The position numbers were made by a program, and so were the translations under genes. Source: Paraspadella gotoi (Eukaryota; Chaetognatha). Taken from it: a stretch of 64,000 bases of DNA. The notes beneath the pieces were generated by a model, which searched no databases, was not told the origin of the DNA, and saw only the letters and a program-made list of their open reading frames with translations. Shown piece after piece: positions 14,075-26,000 of this stretch. The stretch lies in assembly GCA_051294375.1 (NCBI GenBank), contig CM119270.1, forward strand, positions 8,915,213 to 8,979,212, in the 5' to 3' direction. Each line of letters starts with the position of its first letter. Positions within the stretch are counted from its first letter, which is position 1.

Positions 14075-15400
14075 ATGTCATCCGTCCGCCAGCCATGTTT
14101 GAGTTCAAAAGTGATGGAAGAATCAAATGGTTTTTCCGTTGATGCCTGCAACGTTTTGAACGAATCTGAAGATTTAACTCAAGAATCCGATTTTTCTGCT
14201 GAATTTAATTTTTGGACTGAAAAAAAAGATGTAAAAGATGATTGCATCACAATGAGTTTTAACCTCGGAGATTTCTTGGCTCAGGGATATTCCAATTCCA
14301 AAAATGTAGTAAATCTCAGCGAAAATTATGAAGTTGCAAGTAACTTTCTGGATGATTTGGGAAACTCTTCTTCTGAACAGAACGTTTCTGTAAATGACGA
14401 TAAGCTAGACACTAACTTAGAACAAAGTCATTTTAGAAGTAGCCAATTAGAAAATTTGAACGGTTCAAAACAAGAAGAAATGACAATTTACAAGACAAAG
14501 AATTCGGAAAGATTCTTAAACGATAATTATGTAGCGACTTCCAAGCAGATTAATTTTGAAATACACGCCGAAGTTTCGGAAATTTTCAAGCGAGATGATT
14601 TTGTGATTTGCAAGCAAAATGATTTTGACACATGCGAACAAGATGACTTGAAAACTCAAAAACTAGATGATGAAGAAACTTTAATACGAGATAAGTCGGA
14701 AGCTTACCAGAAAGTTGATGGATTTTACCTACCGGATGATGAAGAAGATAACCAAAAAGCTTTTTCAGAACTCTATGAAAGTCATCCCATTGAATTTCCC
14801 AAAACCAAAGATTTTGACTCCCGCCAAAATTTTGGAACAAGGATCTACACAAGCTTATTGGCAAAACCTGGATCAAAAGAAGGTTTACCAGAGGATGAAA
14901 ATTCAAATATAACTGATAAACAGCTTCGGAATCCAGAATTCAATAAATATACTAAAGACGAATACAACTGTACGGAGTTGGATTTTCAAACGAATACCAA
15001 AACTCAAGTTGATAATCATCAAGCGACCCACATTACAAAGAGTATGTGCGAGATTTGTAACTTTATAGGGAATATCAAAGATTTGAGAAAACATTATTTA
15101 GCCGATGAAAAGAGTTCAATTCGGAAATGTTGCAAATGTGATTACACAGCAAAACAACGGGTAAATGTGATTAAACACGCGATGAAAAAACACGGTGTTG
15201 TGATCAAAGAAAGAACTTTGAAATGTAAAGTTTGTTCCTTCAAAACGGACGCGTTAATTAAACTGAAACATCACGTTAAAACTCATATTAAACAAAGCTC
15301 CTACTTGTGTGACCATTGTGGGTTTAAAGTAATAGGATATGATTGTTTTATGACGCACAAAATGATTCACAGTAAAGAAAGCAATGAAGGAACAAGTTAA
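14075..15400 (+). CDS. C2H2 zinc-finger protein with long acidic N-terminus
   Basis: Likely a nuclear DNA-binding protein. A splice acceptor (T-run then CAG) lies directly before ATG 14,075, so the coding part appears to be one exon of 441 residues; an ATG seven codons earlier is inside the polypyrimidine tract and is rejected. Residues 1-320 are polar, Asp/Glu/Asn-rich and probably disordered. They include a loose repeat of DDF-like units near residues 170-195. The C-terminus carries a fingers block. An incomplete finger starts CEIC (residue 325) and lacks a standard second His. It is followed by CCKCDY...HAMKKH (352), CKVCSF...HVKTH (384) and CDHCGF...HKMIH (412). Short finger blocks at the very C-terminus occur in several invertebrate-specific families; I do not recognise an orthologue. 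Confidence 0.8.
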   Translation: MSSVRQPCLSSKVMEESNGFSVDACNVLNESEDLTQESDFSAEFNFWTEKKDVKDDCITMSFNLGDFLAQGYSNSKNVVNLSENYEVASNFLDDLGNSSSEQNVSVNDDKLDTNLEQSHFRSSQLENLNGSKQEEMTIYKTKNSERFLNDNYVATSKQINFEIHAEVSEIFKRDDFVICKQNDFDTCEQDDLKTQKLDDEETLIRDKSEAYQKVDGFYLPDDEEDNQKAFSELYESHPIEFPKTKDFDSRQNFGTRIYTSLLAKPGSKEGLPEDENSNITDKQLRNPEFNKYTKDEYNCTELDFQTNTKTQVDNHQATHITKSMCEICNFIGNIKDLRKHYLADEKSSIRKCCKCDYTAKQRVNVIKHAMKKHGVVIKERTLKCKVCSFKTDALIKLKHHVKTHIKQSSYLCDHCGFKVIGYDCFMTHKMIHSKESNEGTS

Positions 15401-15665
15401 TTACAAGATTTTGCTCCACAATCAAATAAGTAAAACTAAATGAGGTATAAAGAGACCGACAAATTTGCTAACAGTGTTTATAGCTTCCAAAATCTTTGTT
15501 AATTTAAGTTTCATATCCAGTAACTACTATGTACTTAACTTTAATATAATATACACTGTAAAAAATTGTTCCGAGTTACCTTTACCAACATTTTTTATTT
15601 TTATGTCGTATTTGTTGACTAGCTATTGTTAACTGTAAGAAATTTACTAATTTACGTCTGCTGGT

Positions 15666-15671
15666 AATAAA
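15666..15671 (+). terminator. Poly(A) signal AATAAA of the zinc-finger gene
   Basis: AATAAA 266 bases after the stop at 15,400. Further AATAAA-like hexamers lie near 15,717 and 15,758, so alternative 3' ends are possible. Confidence 0.5.
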
Positions 15672-17069
15672 AACGATTCTTGTATCTCTTTTAATTTTTT
15701 AGCATATTCAAGAAAAATAAAAAGTAACTAGAATATAACTTTGCTGTTTATACTACAATAAAATGTTTCAATAACATGGCGTAAAGGAGTACACGATAAT
15801 CAATATTAGTTATTATCATTATTATTTCCAGTTAGTCATTCTCAAATTGTAAACATAGGAAAATTTCTGAAACTTGATCGAGAATGACGAATCATTACGA
15901 AACGAGACGGGAACTTCAGATAACTAGATAAAGTGGCTGGAGGAAGATAACTACTGCCCGCAGAGTAGGATTCCCTCTTTACCCGAGTGACGCGATGCTT
16001 TTTCTACTCTTTTTACGTATTGTTTACCATTTTTTTTCGCTTCGTTGCGCCCGCAGTCTGCAATAAAATATTGTTGATGCTGCCACACCATTGAGGTTAT
16101 ATAGAATGCCTTCAAGCCATCGTCATTATACTCCAATTTTTGAAAACTGGAAAATTTAATTGAAGTTTCTTCCTTTTTTTTGGTAATTTGAAGATAAAAA
16201 CTAAATAGCTTAAAAATATTATTCAACTTATAAGCTTTGATGCAAAAGTGATATACCGATTCTCAGGTTGGCAGAACCTTTTTGAATTTCGTCAATGCAG
16301 ATATCATGGCGTCGATGATCTCCATAGAAATGAATAGTAAGCGGGAAAAAACTCAAAATTGGTTTAAACAATGACAAAATTGGGTAATTTAACTACCGAT
16401 ATAAATTTTATCATAAAAGACATAATGACAGTTTCGGGTTGCAATTTTTGTTAAGGTGTTTATTAAAGATCGTCAAAATAAAAAAAAATTAAGATTTAGG
16501 ATTTTAGTTAGATGCATGGAAGCTATTTTATATTATCTAAATACTATATAATGTTAAATTTTTTTTTAATAAATTTTAATTTTTTTTAACGGATTCTGAT
16601 AGAACTTTAAAAGTTAGATGAAGGTTATTATTACAACTTTTTAAAATTTTAATGATCTATAAAAATTAACAAAAACTATAAAATTTAATGAATGATGATG
16701 ATGATGATTTTTTAAGTTTTTTTTAATTTTAGCCTCTTTATCATTATTTTTTTAAAAATTTGTAGTACTAACCTTTATCTAACTTTTTATCATAATCCAT
16801 TTTTAAAAATTTAAATTTTCTAAAAAAATTTTTAAGCATTTCTTATATATTGTTAAATATTAAAATCTTCCATGCATGAGGAAAATTAATTTAATAAAAA
16901 TCTAACATCATAAATCAATTATGTTGTCAAAGGACAGACAGACTTTTTCATATTGTAAAAAATGTTAAATTCTGGCCCGCCTTAGTACGTATACGTTTGA
17001 GGAAACTTGCCAGAAGGCAATCAAACAGTTTATTGAAAAAAAAAGTTTTTAAATCTGTTGTTAATGTAG
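15672..17069. other. Intergenic stretch between zinc-finger and MACPF genes
   Basis: AT-rich, with one MITE-like element (about 16,490-16,960) and no supported coding exon. The first exon or promoter of the MACPF gene should be here if its ATG is not the one at 17,114. Confidence 0.5.
16490..16960 (+). repeat. AT-rich MITE-like element, family F, copy 1
   Basis: Matches in reverse complement the stretch at about 60,430-60,860. Shared landmarks are GCATGGAAGC, ACGGATTCTGATAGA, AAAAGTTAGATGAAGGTT, a GATGATGATGAT run and CATGCATGAGGAAAAT at the far end. Its internal halves are themselves partly inverted (AGTTAGATGAAGG against CCTTTATCTAACTT), as in fold-back MITEs. Confidence 0.6.
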
Positions 17070-20000
17070 GTTGCTGTACAGGTGTTAATAACCAAGAAGA
17101 AACCAAAATTGGGATGAACGAAGACGGGGACGAAAAGCGGGAGATTCACAAAACGGGTATGTAATTAATGTTACGTATATATTTTAATTAATTAAATGTC
17201 CTAACTTTTTTACTTTGTTTTTCTTTTATTAGACACCAAAAAGAATGAAGGATTTATCGGTCAGCGAATTATTGCAATTACTTTTATATGCTGTTTATTT
17301 ATCGTGGTTCTTTATATAGTTCAGCAGTAAGTATTAGAATATGTAACGGTTTTAGTCATGGATCTTCTAACAAAAACATTTTATTTACAAAAAAATTCAT
17401 CTCAAACAGAATGTCATCTACCTCCACGTCAATAATCGCTAACTCGGCAATTTCCGGCGCTCTCACAGGGGGGCTGCCCTCATTAAATTTAGGTAACCTT
17501 TTTTTGTTTGTAAATTCACAACTTAAGTTTCTGTTCTGATAATATTTTCTTTCTTATTTCATTATGGATTGATTTATATTCTGTGAAGTGTCTTGGACCT
17601 CCTTAACAAAATTAGTTATTTCTTGAAATCAGGCATTCGTCAAGATTACGAGCTTCAAGACTGTCGTCCAGAATCGAGTTTGAAACACTCTTTCCCGGAT
17701 TTGGATTATTTTTTCAAAGGCTATAACATTTTTGAGGGTTATCCTTTGACAGACAATGTCGACCCAGGATTCACGCATCAAATATTTAAAGTACGCTTCC
17801 ATGTTAGAACTAGAAAAAAATAGAAGCCTAGAGATTTCGATAATTTTGGCATCTTACTAACATCTAGGAAATTAGAAAGAATTTAATGTTTAAGCTACGT
17901 ACCAAAAAGAATTAATTACTGAGGAAGAATTTATTTTATTATAAAATTAAATAAAATTTAAACACTTAGGTTTCCTTCATTCCGGGCCGACAAACGGCCG
18001 ACTGTCGGTACAGCGTCCCGGAGGGGATCGAATTGATGCCAGCTTTGGCCTGTCGGACGGACTTGGCCTCATCCGTCATCAAGACCCAATCTGAGCTCCA
18101 GTCCTCCATGGGAACTTTTCTCCAGGCTGGGGGAGGCTACGCTGGGTTCAGCTGCAGTGCGAACGCGAACTACAAGCAGGCATGGCGATTTGCATTTGTA
18201 ATTTTAATTGTAACTTTAACTAAAATAGCGAAAAGCCTACAAGTGAAAGTCGCGTACGAAAAAATTACATTTCCGTTTATTGTGTTCATTGATACGTAAC
18301 CATCAGTAAATTTTTATTTTTCTTCCTTTGTTGCGAGACAATTTTATGATTTAAATCATGTTTCTAAAACTTGTTCAAGGTGTTAAAATTGACAGTCACT
18401 GAAATAATTTTTTCATGACATCAGGAATCGGCAATGATGTCAAGCGGTGAGATTGTTATCATCCGCCAAATCGCGAAATGTAATCACTATCAGGCGAAGT
18501 TGGACGAGATTATCGGCCCGGATTTTTCTGATTCCTTTAAGGTAAGATAAATAATTATACATTGTACCTACGTAGTGAAGCTTCGAAAAATGATCCATTT
18601 TGGTTAAAGTCATTTTCCTTTTTTTCATTTTTTTCATTATATTCATTTATTACTCGAAACATAGCAGTTCATATTTTAGCCATATGTATTGTATTGTATA
18701 TATATTTTATATATCATGTTTGGTTTTGACAGAGCTATCATTCTCCATAGTACCTCATTAAATTATATGACGTGGCTTTTAAATTGAGTATTTACTGCTC
18801 TAATGAAATTAGCGGTAGTCTGTTCGACTGACAAAAATAGAGAATGGTTCGTCTCTCAGCTTAATAAGACAGTGTAGTGGCTTAAGCATACATTATACAT
18901 TTATGGATTTCTTCTTTCAATGTTTTTCTGCCTTTTTACCGCATTAAATCTATTAGCACTTGAGTTATATAGTTTTTCGTATTTTTGAATATCATTTTCG
19001 TCTTTTTGTGACCGACGGAGTTAAAAATATCATCCAATCTGCGCAGCCGAGAGTTAAAATTCGTGAAAGCCGCCTCGAGGATTTCCTGCAATAATTAACT
19101 AAATTATCTTTTTAACGTTTGAGTGGAATGTCTTTTTCCTTTTAATCTAAGCTGATGTCTTAATTTTTCCAACAAAGTTAAACGTAACGTTTTGTACTAA
19201 AAAAAAACAAAATACGAAAATTATTGTCACCCTGTTCCGAGGATTTCTTTATGATATTTTATAGTATATTTATAGGATTTAATAAAAAAAATATTTTAAA
19301 AATGCGTAAATCTCTAATACCGTCTTACTCCGACATTACTTTTCTTTTGTAATCGAATATTTCGGCTTTGTGCTTCTTTTTCGGCTCAATTTGGTAAATA
19401 AGACCGTCTTCTAATCGAAAAGGAGAAAGCAAACAAAGGTAAGAAATTTGGAAAAGCAATGTTACTGGAGAAACTGACAAAACAAAGATTCTGTTTAAAG
19501 TCCGTATAATTTTGGCAAATAGTTTAAATATTTTTTATAAATTTTTTTACGCTATTCGACTATTTTAGAAAGATATGTTTAAGTTATAACTACTTTCATC
19601 GATTAAAATTGGAATATAACCCGTGAAACTTCAAGAATTTTTTTGACGTCTGGTAAACATAATGATTTATTTCTATTAAAAAAACACAATGATTTATTTC
19701 TATGAATTAACACACAATACAGCTCAAACATAAGGATTGAAGTAAATATTATTCGGTTGTTCAGAAAAGAAAAATTCTTCTTCAGAAATCGTTCAAAATT
19801 AATATATAATTTTTTATATTGGTTGTTCGAACCCGTAACATTTTGATGTGAAAATCATGCATGAGTAATGGTCTAATTCTACACTCCATTTCTGCTAAGC
19901 ATTAGTGATTTAAAATGATCTTTTGTAACCGAGAATACTTATTTTCCTAAACACAACCGTTAAAAACAACCGAATTATATATTACATATGGATGCCCCTA

Positions 20001-23000
20001 CCGTACAGCCGAGTCTTATTTCTTCTCGTATTTTGTTACAGTTTGTAAATTTTAGCGTAAAAGATGGCGTCAACTACAACTCGTCTAAACTCCATCAAAG
20101 ACGCGATCGGCGGATGCTTGAAAAAATCCAGAGACATCTGCTGTTGCTTCCGTAAAGAAGCTGACCCAGACAAAAGATCTCGTAAGCTGAGTAACGGCGA
20201 ACTAAAAAAAACAAAATTGCAGTTGATCAGACTCGGCGGTACAGTTTGCGGGATCGAATTTTGCTACGCCGCGGAAACTGGTAAGTGGATGCGAATAATA
20301 TGTAATGTAGTATTTTATTATTTTTTTCTAGTTTTATGCTGAGATTCGAGCTCTTCTCAATAATAATTAGACAGGATCAAGATTTATTAAAAAAATTTAT
20401 AAGTCAAGTTTTGAAAATTTAAGGGCACAAAAGGTATTACGTACATTCACGATGAAAGGCAATTTCAAGAGTTTGGAAGTTAAAGGCTTTTATTGAAAAT
20501 CCCAATAGTGAATTTATATTTAAAAATTAATCTCTAAATTAAAAATCGAGAAGAGTACATTTACATCAGGAAGCCTGAAATATTAATTTCAAAGGGAAGC
20601 GTATGACTATATTTAAATTAGGCTGAATAAAACTAATTCCCATTTCCCATCCTAGCCTTCGTCAGCCCCATCCTTCTCAATCTCGGCGTCCCCGTCTACC
20701 TCATGACTCTCGTTTGGTGTCTCTCCCCGATCCTGGGCTTCTTCCTCGGGCCTCTCCTCGGATCCCTCAGCGACAACTGCCGCCTTCGATTCGGTCGTCG
20801 ACGCCCCTTCATCTTCCTCTACTCTTTGGGCATCTTAACCGGTCTCCTCCTCGTGCCGCGAGGGGCGTGGCTCGGGTTTTTGTTGGGCGACGCAGATTCG
20901 TCGATCCAGTCCGCTTCCGAGGCCCTTCAAGCTTCCCAACTTCTCTCCAACACTTCGTCCACTTACTCTCCTGATCGGATTCCGATCTCGGCGCGCCCCT
21001 GGGGCACGGCTCTCACCATAATAGGAGTGATGCTGCTGGACTTTTGCTGCGACTGCTGTCAATCCCCCACCCGCTCCTACCTACTCGACGTGACCGCGTC
21101 GGAGGAGCATCAAGAGGGCCTCTCGACGTTCACCATAATGGCCGGCCTCGGCGGCGCCATCGGCTATGTCATGGGCGGAGTGGATTGGGAATCGGCAGGC
21201 ATCGTCTCCCTCGGCGGCATCGACGAGCCACTTGGCGGCAACGTCTTCCTCTTCGTCTTTTTCGTTTACTTAATCTGCCTGACGGCGACGGTGACGGCGT
21301 TCAAAGAGATTCCCTTGGAGAAGATCGTCGACGGAGAGAAGAGTCCGCTCTTGAAAGACACCTTGGATGACGAGACGAAGAGAGAAACTCCGGAAATTGA
21401 CGCCGGTTTGAGCCAAACGGAGATGATGACGATGGATTCTGGAATTAAGAATGCCGGCTACGGAACCGTAGAGGTCATGGATGGAGAAGCGGCGCCGGAA
21501 ACAGAAGCGACGCCGGTTGACTCTGAACCGGCTTCCGGCGCCACGGAAGAAGCTCGAGGCGACGCCTCTTCCTCTTCTTCTCCCTCTCCTTCTCCCCCTG
21601 AATCTCCAATCCCAGAATTCACCCTCAAGACTTACATCCTCAGCATCTTTAACTTGCCTCGATCCCTTTTCCTCCTATGCCTGACCAACCTATTCTGTTG
21701 GATGTCGCTCGTCAGCTACAGCCTTTACTTTACCGACTTTGTCGGTCAGTCAGTCTTCGGTGGCGATCCCAACGCCCCACCGCTCTCCGACACCCGCGAG
21801 GCCTACGAGTCGGGCGTGCGGACGGGCTCCTTCGCGATGGCGCTCTACTCGATCTCTTGCTCCATCTATTCGTCGAGACTGGAGAGTTTGATCGAGAGGT
21901 TCGGAGCTCAACGACTCTACGTCGGCGGCCAGTTGGTCTACGCGACAGGGGCGTTGTTGATGGCGCTACTTCCATACAAGCCCACCATCTTTCTTCTGTC
22001 CCCGACTGCGGGGATAATGTACGGCACCCTGTTCACCATGCCCTACATCATCTTGGCCAATTACCACTCGCTTCAGGTCTTTGATGAAGGGGGCTCCTCC
22101 AAGCCGCCGCGGAAACGCGGACTCGGCACCGACGTGGCCTTGTTGTCTTCAATGGTGTTCGTAGCGCAGTTTATTCTATCGGGATTCATGGGTGCGGCCG
22201 TTCACGTGACCGGAAGCACGAGGACGGTAATGGGCGTAGCGTCGGTTTGTGCCACCGCGGGTTCGATCGCCGCTTCGAAGGTTTTGTACCTCGACTTGTA
22301 AAGTTTTACGAGGTTCGTCGGCGAACAAAACGTCAACGGGACCAAGATTAAAAATAAAGCGGAAGTGGAGTTCAAATGATTAAGATATTTTAAATATAAA
22401 ACAAACATAAAAACATAAAAATTGAAAATCCTTAATAATGCGGATAGCTAAGTGAAGATACAGATTTAACTTTAATCTTTCGTCCAAAAGATTCAACTTA
22501 TTTCCAATTTGAATTCAATTTGTCTAATTTTTTCACGGATTTTTCATCAAAGATTCAGGATTGTTCAATATTTAAAAAATCTTAAAAGCATAAGGATCGA
22601 GCCACCTTTCGATGGTAACCAAATATTGATGCGATGATAACCAAATATTGATGCGATGATAACCAAATATTGACGCGATGATACCAATAATTGATGCGAT
22701 GATAACAAAATGACTGATTGTGATGATAATCAAATGATTGATGCGATGATAGTCATTCATTGATATGATGATAATCATTCATTGATACGATGATAGTCAT
22801 TCATGGATGCGTTCATTCATTCATCGTAAATAAAACAAACAAATGCGTGTATGAGTGAAAGTCAAAAAACGAACGATCGTACAGAGAGAGAGAGACAGAA
22901 AGACAGAGAGAGAGAGAAAGAGGACAGAAAGAGAAAAAGAGAGACAGAAAGAGACAGAAAGAAGAGAAGCTGGAAGCCAGCTGAACAGTCACTGCAGAAC

Positions 23001-26000
23001 CTGAACTCGTTTTTTAAGGGTTCAGAAAAAGCAGCAACTGACAAAATAGGAAAAAAAATATATATATTAATTTAAAAAAATAAAAGAAAGGCAAAAATAT
23101 GTTACAATTGTTTACAATTGGAAATTTTTCCAATTTTTTCCAATTGCAGCTTGTAAAAGATTTTATTTTTATTTGTATTAAAATTAAGATATAGCTTCTA
23201 TTAAAAAGTTATTTTGAGTTCCCATTTTTATTATAGATTTAAAAAAAAATTTTTTGAATTTCATCTTCAATATTATATAATGCAATATGTAAATTAGATT
23301 AAAGCATTTCTATATACTAATTTGGATATTATAATGAGTACTATAATTTATTTGCATATTGCAGTAAATCATAATGAAGTGGAAATTCAAACAAAAAAAT
23401 ACTTAAATCCAAATGTAATACAAAAATATCAAAGCTATTTCAAGATGAGAAGCCATATCTAAATTTTTAACTTACTATGATTGCACACTTTGTAAAACTT
23501 TATCATAATTCATAATATTTTTATTTAAAAAAAAACGGTAAGTCCCAACCAAACCTATAAAAGCGTGGTAGTTTTTATATAAAAATAGCGTGACGACGAC
23601 GACGACGACGCCGACGACGACGACGACGTCACAAAGAAGCAAATCTAAAACATTATAGAGCCTGAACCGGCTCGCGGTCAATGGCTGCGATAAAAAAAAG
23701 AAGTAAATTATCATGTTGCAATGATGATTGAATAATTGATTGAATGATTGAATAATTTGAAACATTATTTAATATAATTTGTCATTTGACGGTATGATCT
23801 CGGGAATCCATTATTACTGAGGTCATTTTCTCTCTATCTCTCTCTCTCTTTTTTTCTCTCTCTTTCTCTCTCTCCCTTTTTCTCTCTTTCTCTCTCTCTG
23901 ACCTCTTCCATCGGTTTCTGTGATAATTTTCTATATATTAGAACTTTCTGTATTTCAGTATTGTCATTTTATTAATCATTAGCATGTTTTTTAAAAATAG
24001 TTATAGACGTATTTAAAAGGGAAACAGATATTTTAAACAGGTTCAATAAAGAAAATATAATGAATCTTCTATAGTATATTTGATTTTTAAATTTCTCAGT
24101 CGTCAGTCAAACTATTATTGGAGCTAGTTTCCAACGTTTACGAACTCCAGTTATGACTTATGTGAACCAAAAGTCGTGTTCAGGCCTACAAGTGTGTTCC
24201 TCTTACTTTATTATCCTGTATTTTTTGTATTTTATTATTTATTTCTTTTACCTATAGTAAGTAATAAATATAATAATATGTTGTGGCGGTATATTCACCC
24301 CGCCTCACGTCCACCATCATTCAGCCAATACCATTGGCTCAGAGGGTGAACACACCTTCCCAAGCGTTGTGTTCCATCCACTGTCCTAACGACTTCCTTC
24401 TGCAAAGGCCAATGGCCACAGAGGCTCAAATTATAAGCACCACCCTGCAAAATTCCCTAACTCCTCATTCGCCCCGCCAATCTAGTATACACTATACTAT
24501 ATAGAGTAACCGCGCCAGTGACTGGATGCGTCACTGAGGGTCGGAAGCCCCCAAAGCCAACAGTGAGATGCCCCATTCCAAAGGGCATCACAGGCAGCCC
24601 GGCTGTTGCCATAATTTACTAATATTTTTTAGTTTTTAAAGTCTTAAAATAAATTTTGAATGGTAATAATAATTTAAAAATATTTTTTTATGCTTCAGGT
24701 CTCCGTTAAGGAATTCGCCGAAAATCTCCACGATGCCAAGGAACACGCTCGAAAGTTCGTGGACTATTGGGGCACCCACTACTTCAAGAACATGATCTTC
24801 GGTGCCTCCTTCGTAAAAACGGAGGAGAGAACCGTGACCGTGCAGCAACAGAGAGAAGCCCGAGAAGCCAGCGCGAGCGTCCAGGCCAGCGGATGGGGCT
24901 TTTCCGCTGGTGCCGGGGGCAGCTCGAGCTCTTCCGAGAGTCAAATGTCTTCTCAAGCCTCAGGCAAAGTCTCCGTCGTCTCCATCGGCGCCCCTCCACC
25001 GGCCGACAACGACGGTGCGACATGGGCGGCGAGCGCCCAACGCTTCCCCGTCCCCATCAAGTACGAGGTGGAAGTCCTCAGCGAGCTTTTTCGCGAAGAC
25101 GGCTTGGGGTCATCTCTCCGCGTCTCCGCCAAGGACATGAGGATCATGAGAAAAACGGTGGCCGCCGAATTGGAGAGTCGCAAAGTGGGCGGGAACTCTC
25201 TCGCTGTCGACGGATTCTCCGTTCCCAACTTTGAGATCGAGCACAGGGCGATTAGAGTGATAACCACCGATCTCGACATGTGTCGTCAGATTTGCGGCTC
25301 CACTCCCGAGTGCTTCATGATCAGTCATTTGAACAGAACCGAGAGCAATTGCTACTTATTCGGCAATCAGGTTCAGAATCAGCGGAAACGAGAGGGTTGG
25401 AATCAAACCACAATCGTTCTAACATCCAAGATGCGATATTATAAAGCGGACGTCCTGCTCTCGAACATAGTGATCAAAGGCAGCGATATCGGTGACGATC
25501 GAGGATCGAATCGAAACTCTCAATACCTTTGTCTGGTCGAATGCAGAAAGTCCTTCGAATGCGTCGCCTACACTTACTTCCTAAACGAAACCTGTCGGCT
25601 CTTCAGATCCTCGGCGAACGAGAGGGTGGAGCTGAAAGGGTTCGCGATGATCAAGGACGGGCAGGAATCGGACAGGGCGGAGTCCCGCATTTTGCACAGA
25701 ACCGACGACGTGAATCTCGAAGTTTTTGGATTCTTGCTTCAGATGAGAGAGTCACCATCGTTGCCAAAGTTAGATTACGACGAGAAAATTCACGGATCCG
25801 TCCTCGAATTTCAAAAGAAGTGCAGTCAAATCTGCATGGAGGAAAGGAATTGCGTGGCCCTGAGCAAGAGCAGGAATAATTGCACCTTTCACAGCGAGGA
25901 TGATTCGGTTCACGAAATGACTGGAAAGGAAAATAACTTTTTCACTGCCGAGATTCTCTTAGACAAACTGAAGATGATGAAGGAGGTGATTTCCCTGCAG

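Larger units (their letters stand above)
22360..24698 (+). other. Remainder of the large MACPF intron after the nested gene
   Basis: No coding exon supported. It contains the 22-bp minisatellite, a GA-rich stretch (22,880-22,965), a family E element (23,095-23,690), a CT-rich tract (23,830-23,900) and a family H element (24,278-24,605). Confidence 0.6.

Noticed and set aside
22616-22825. CRISPR-like repeat array
   Set aside because: Units are contiguous without spacers and the genome is eukaryotic; it is a minisatellite.
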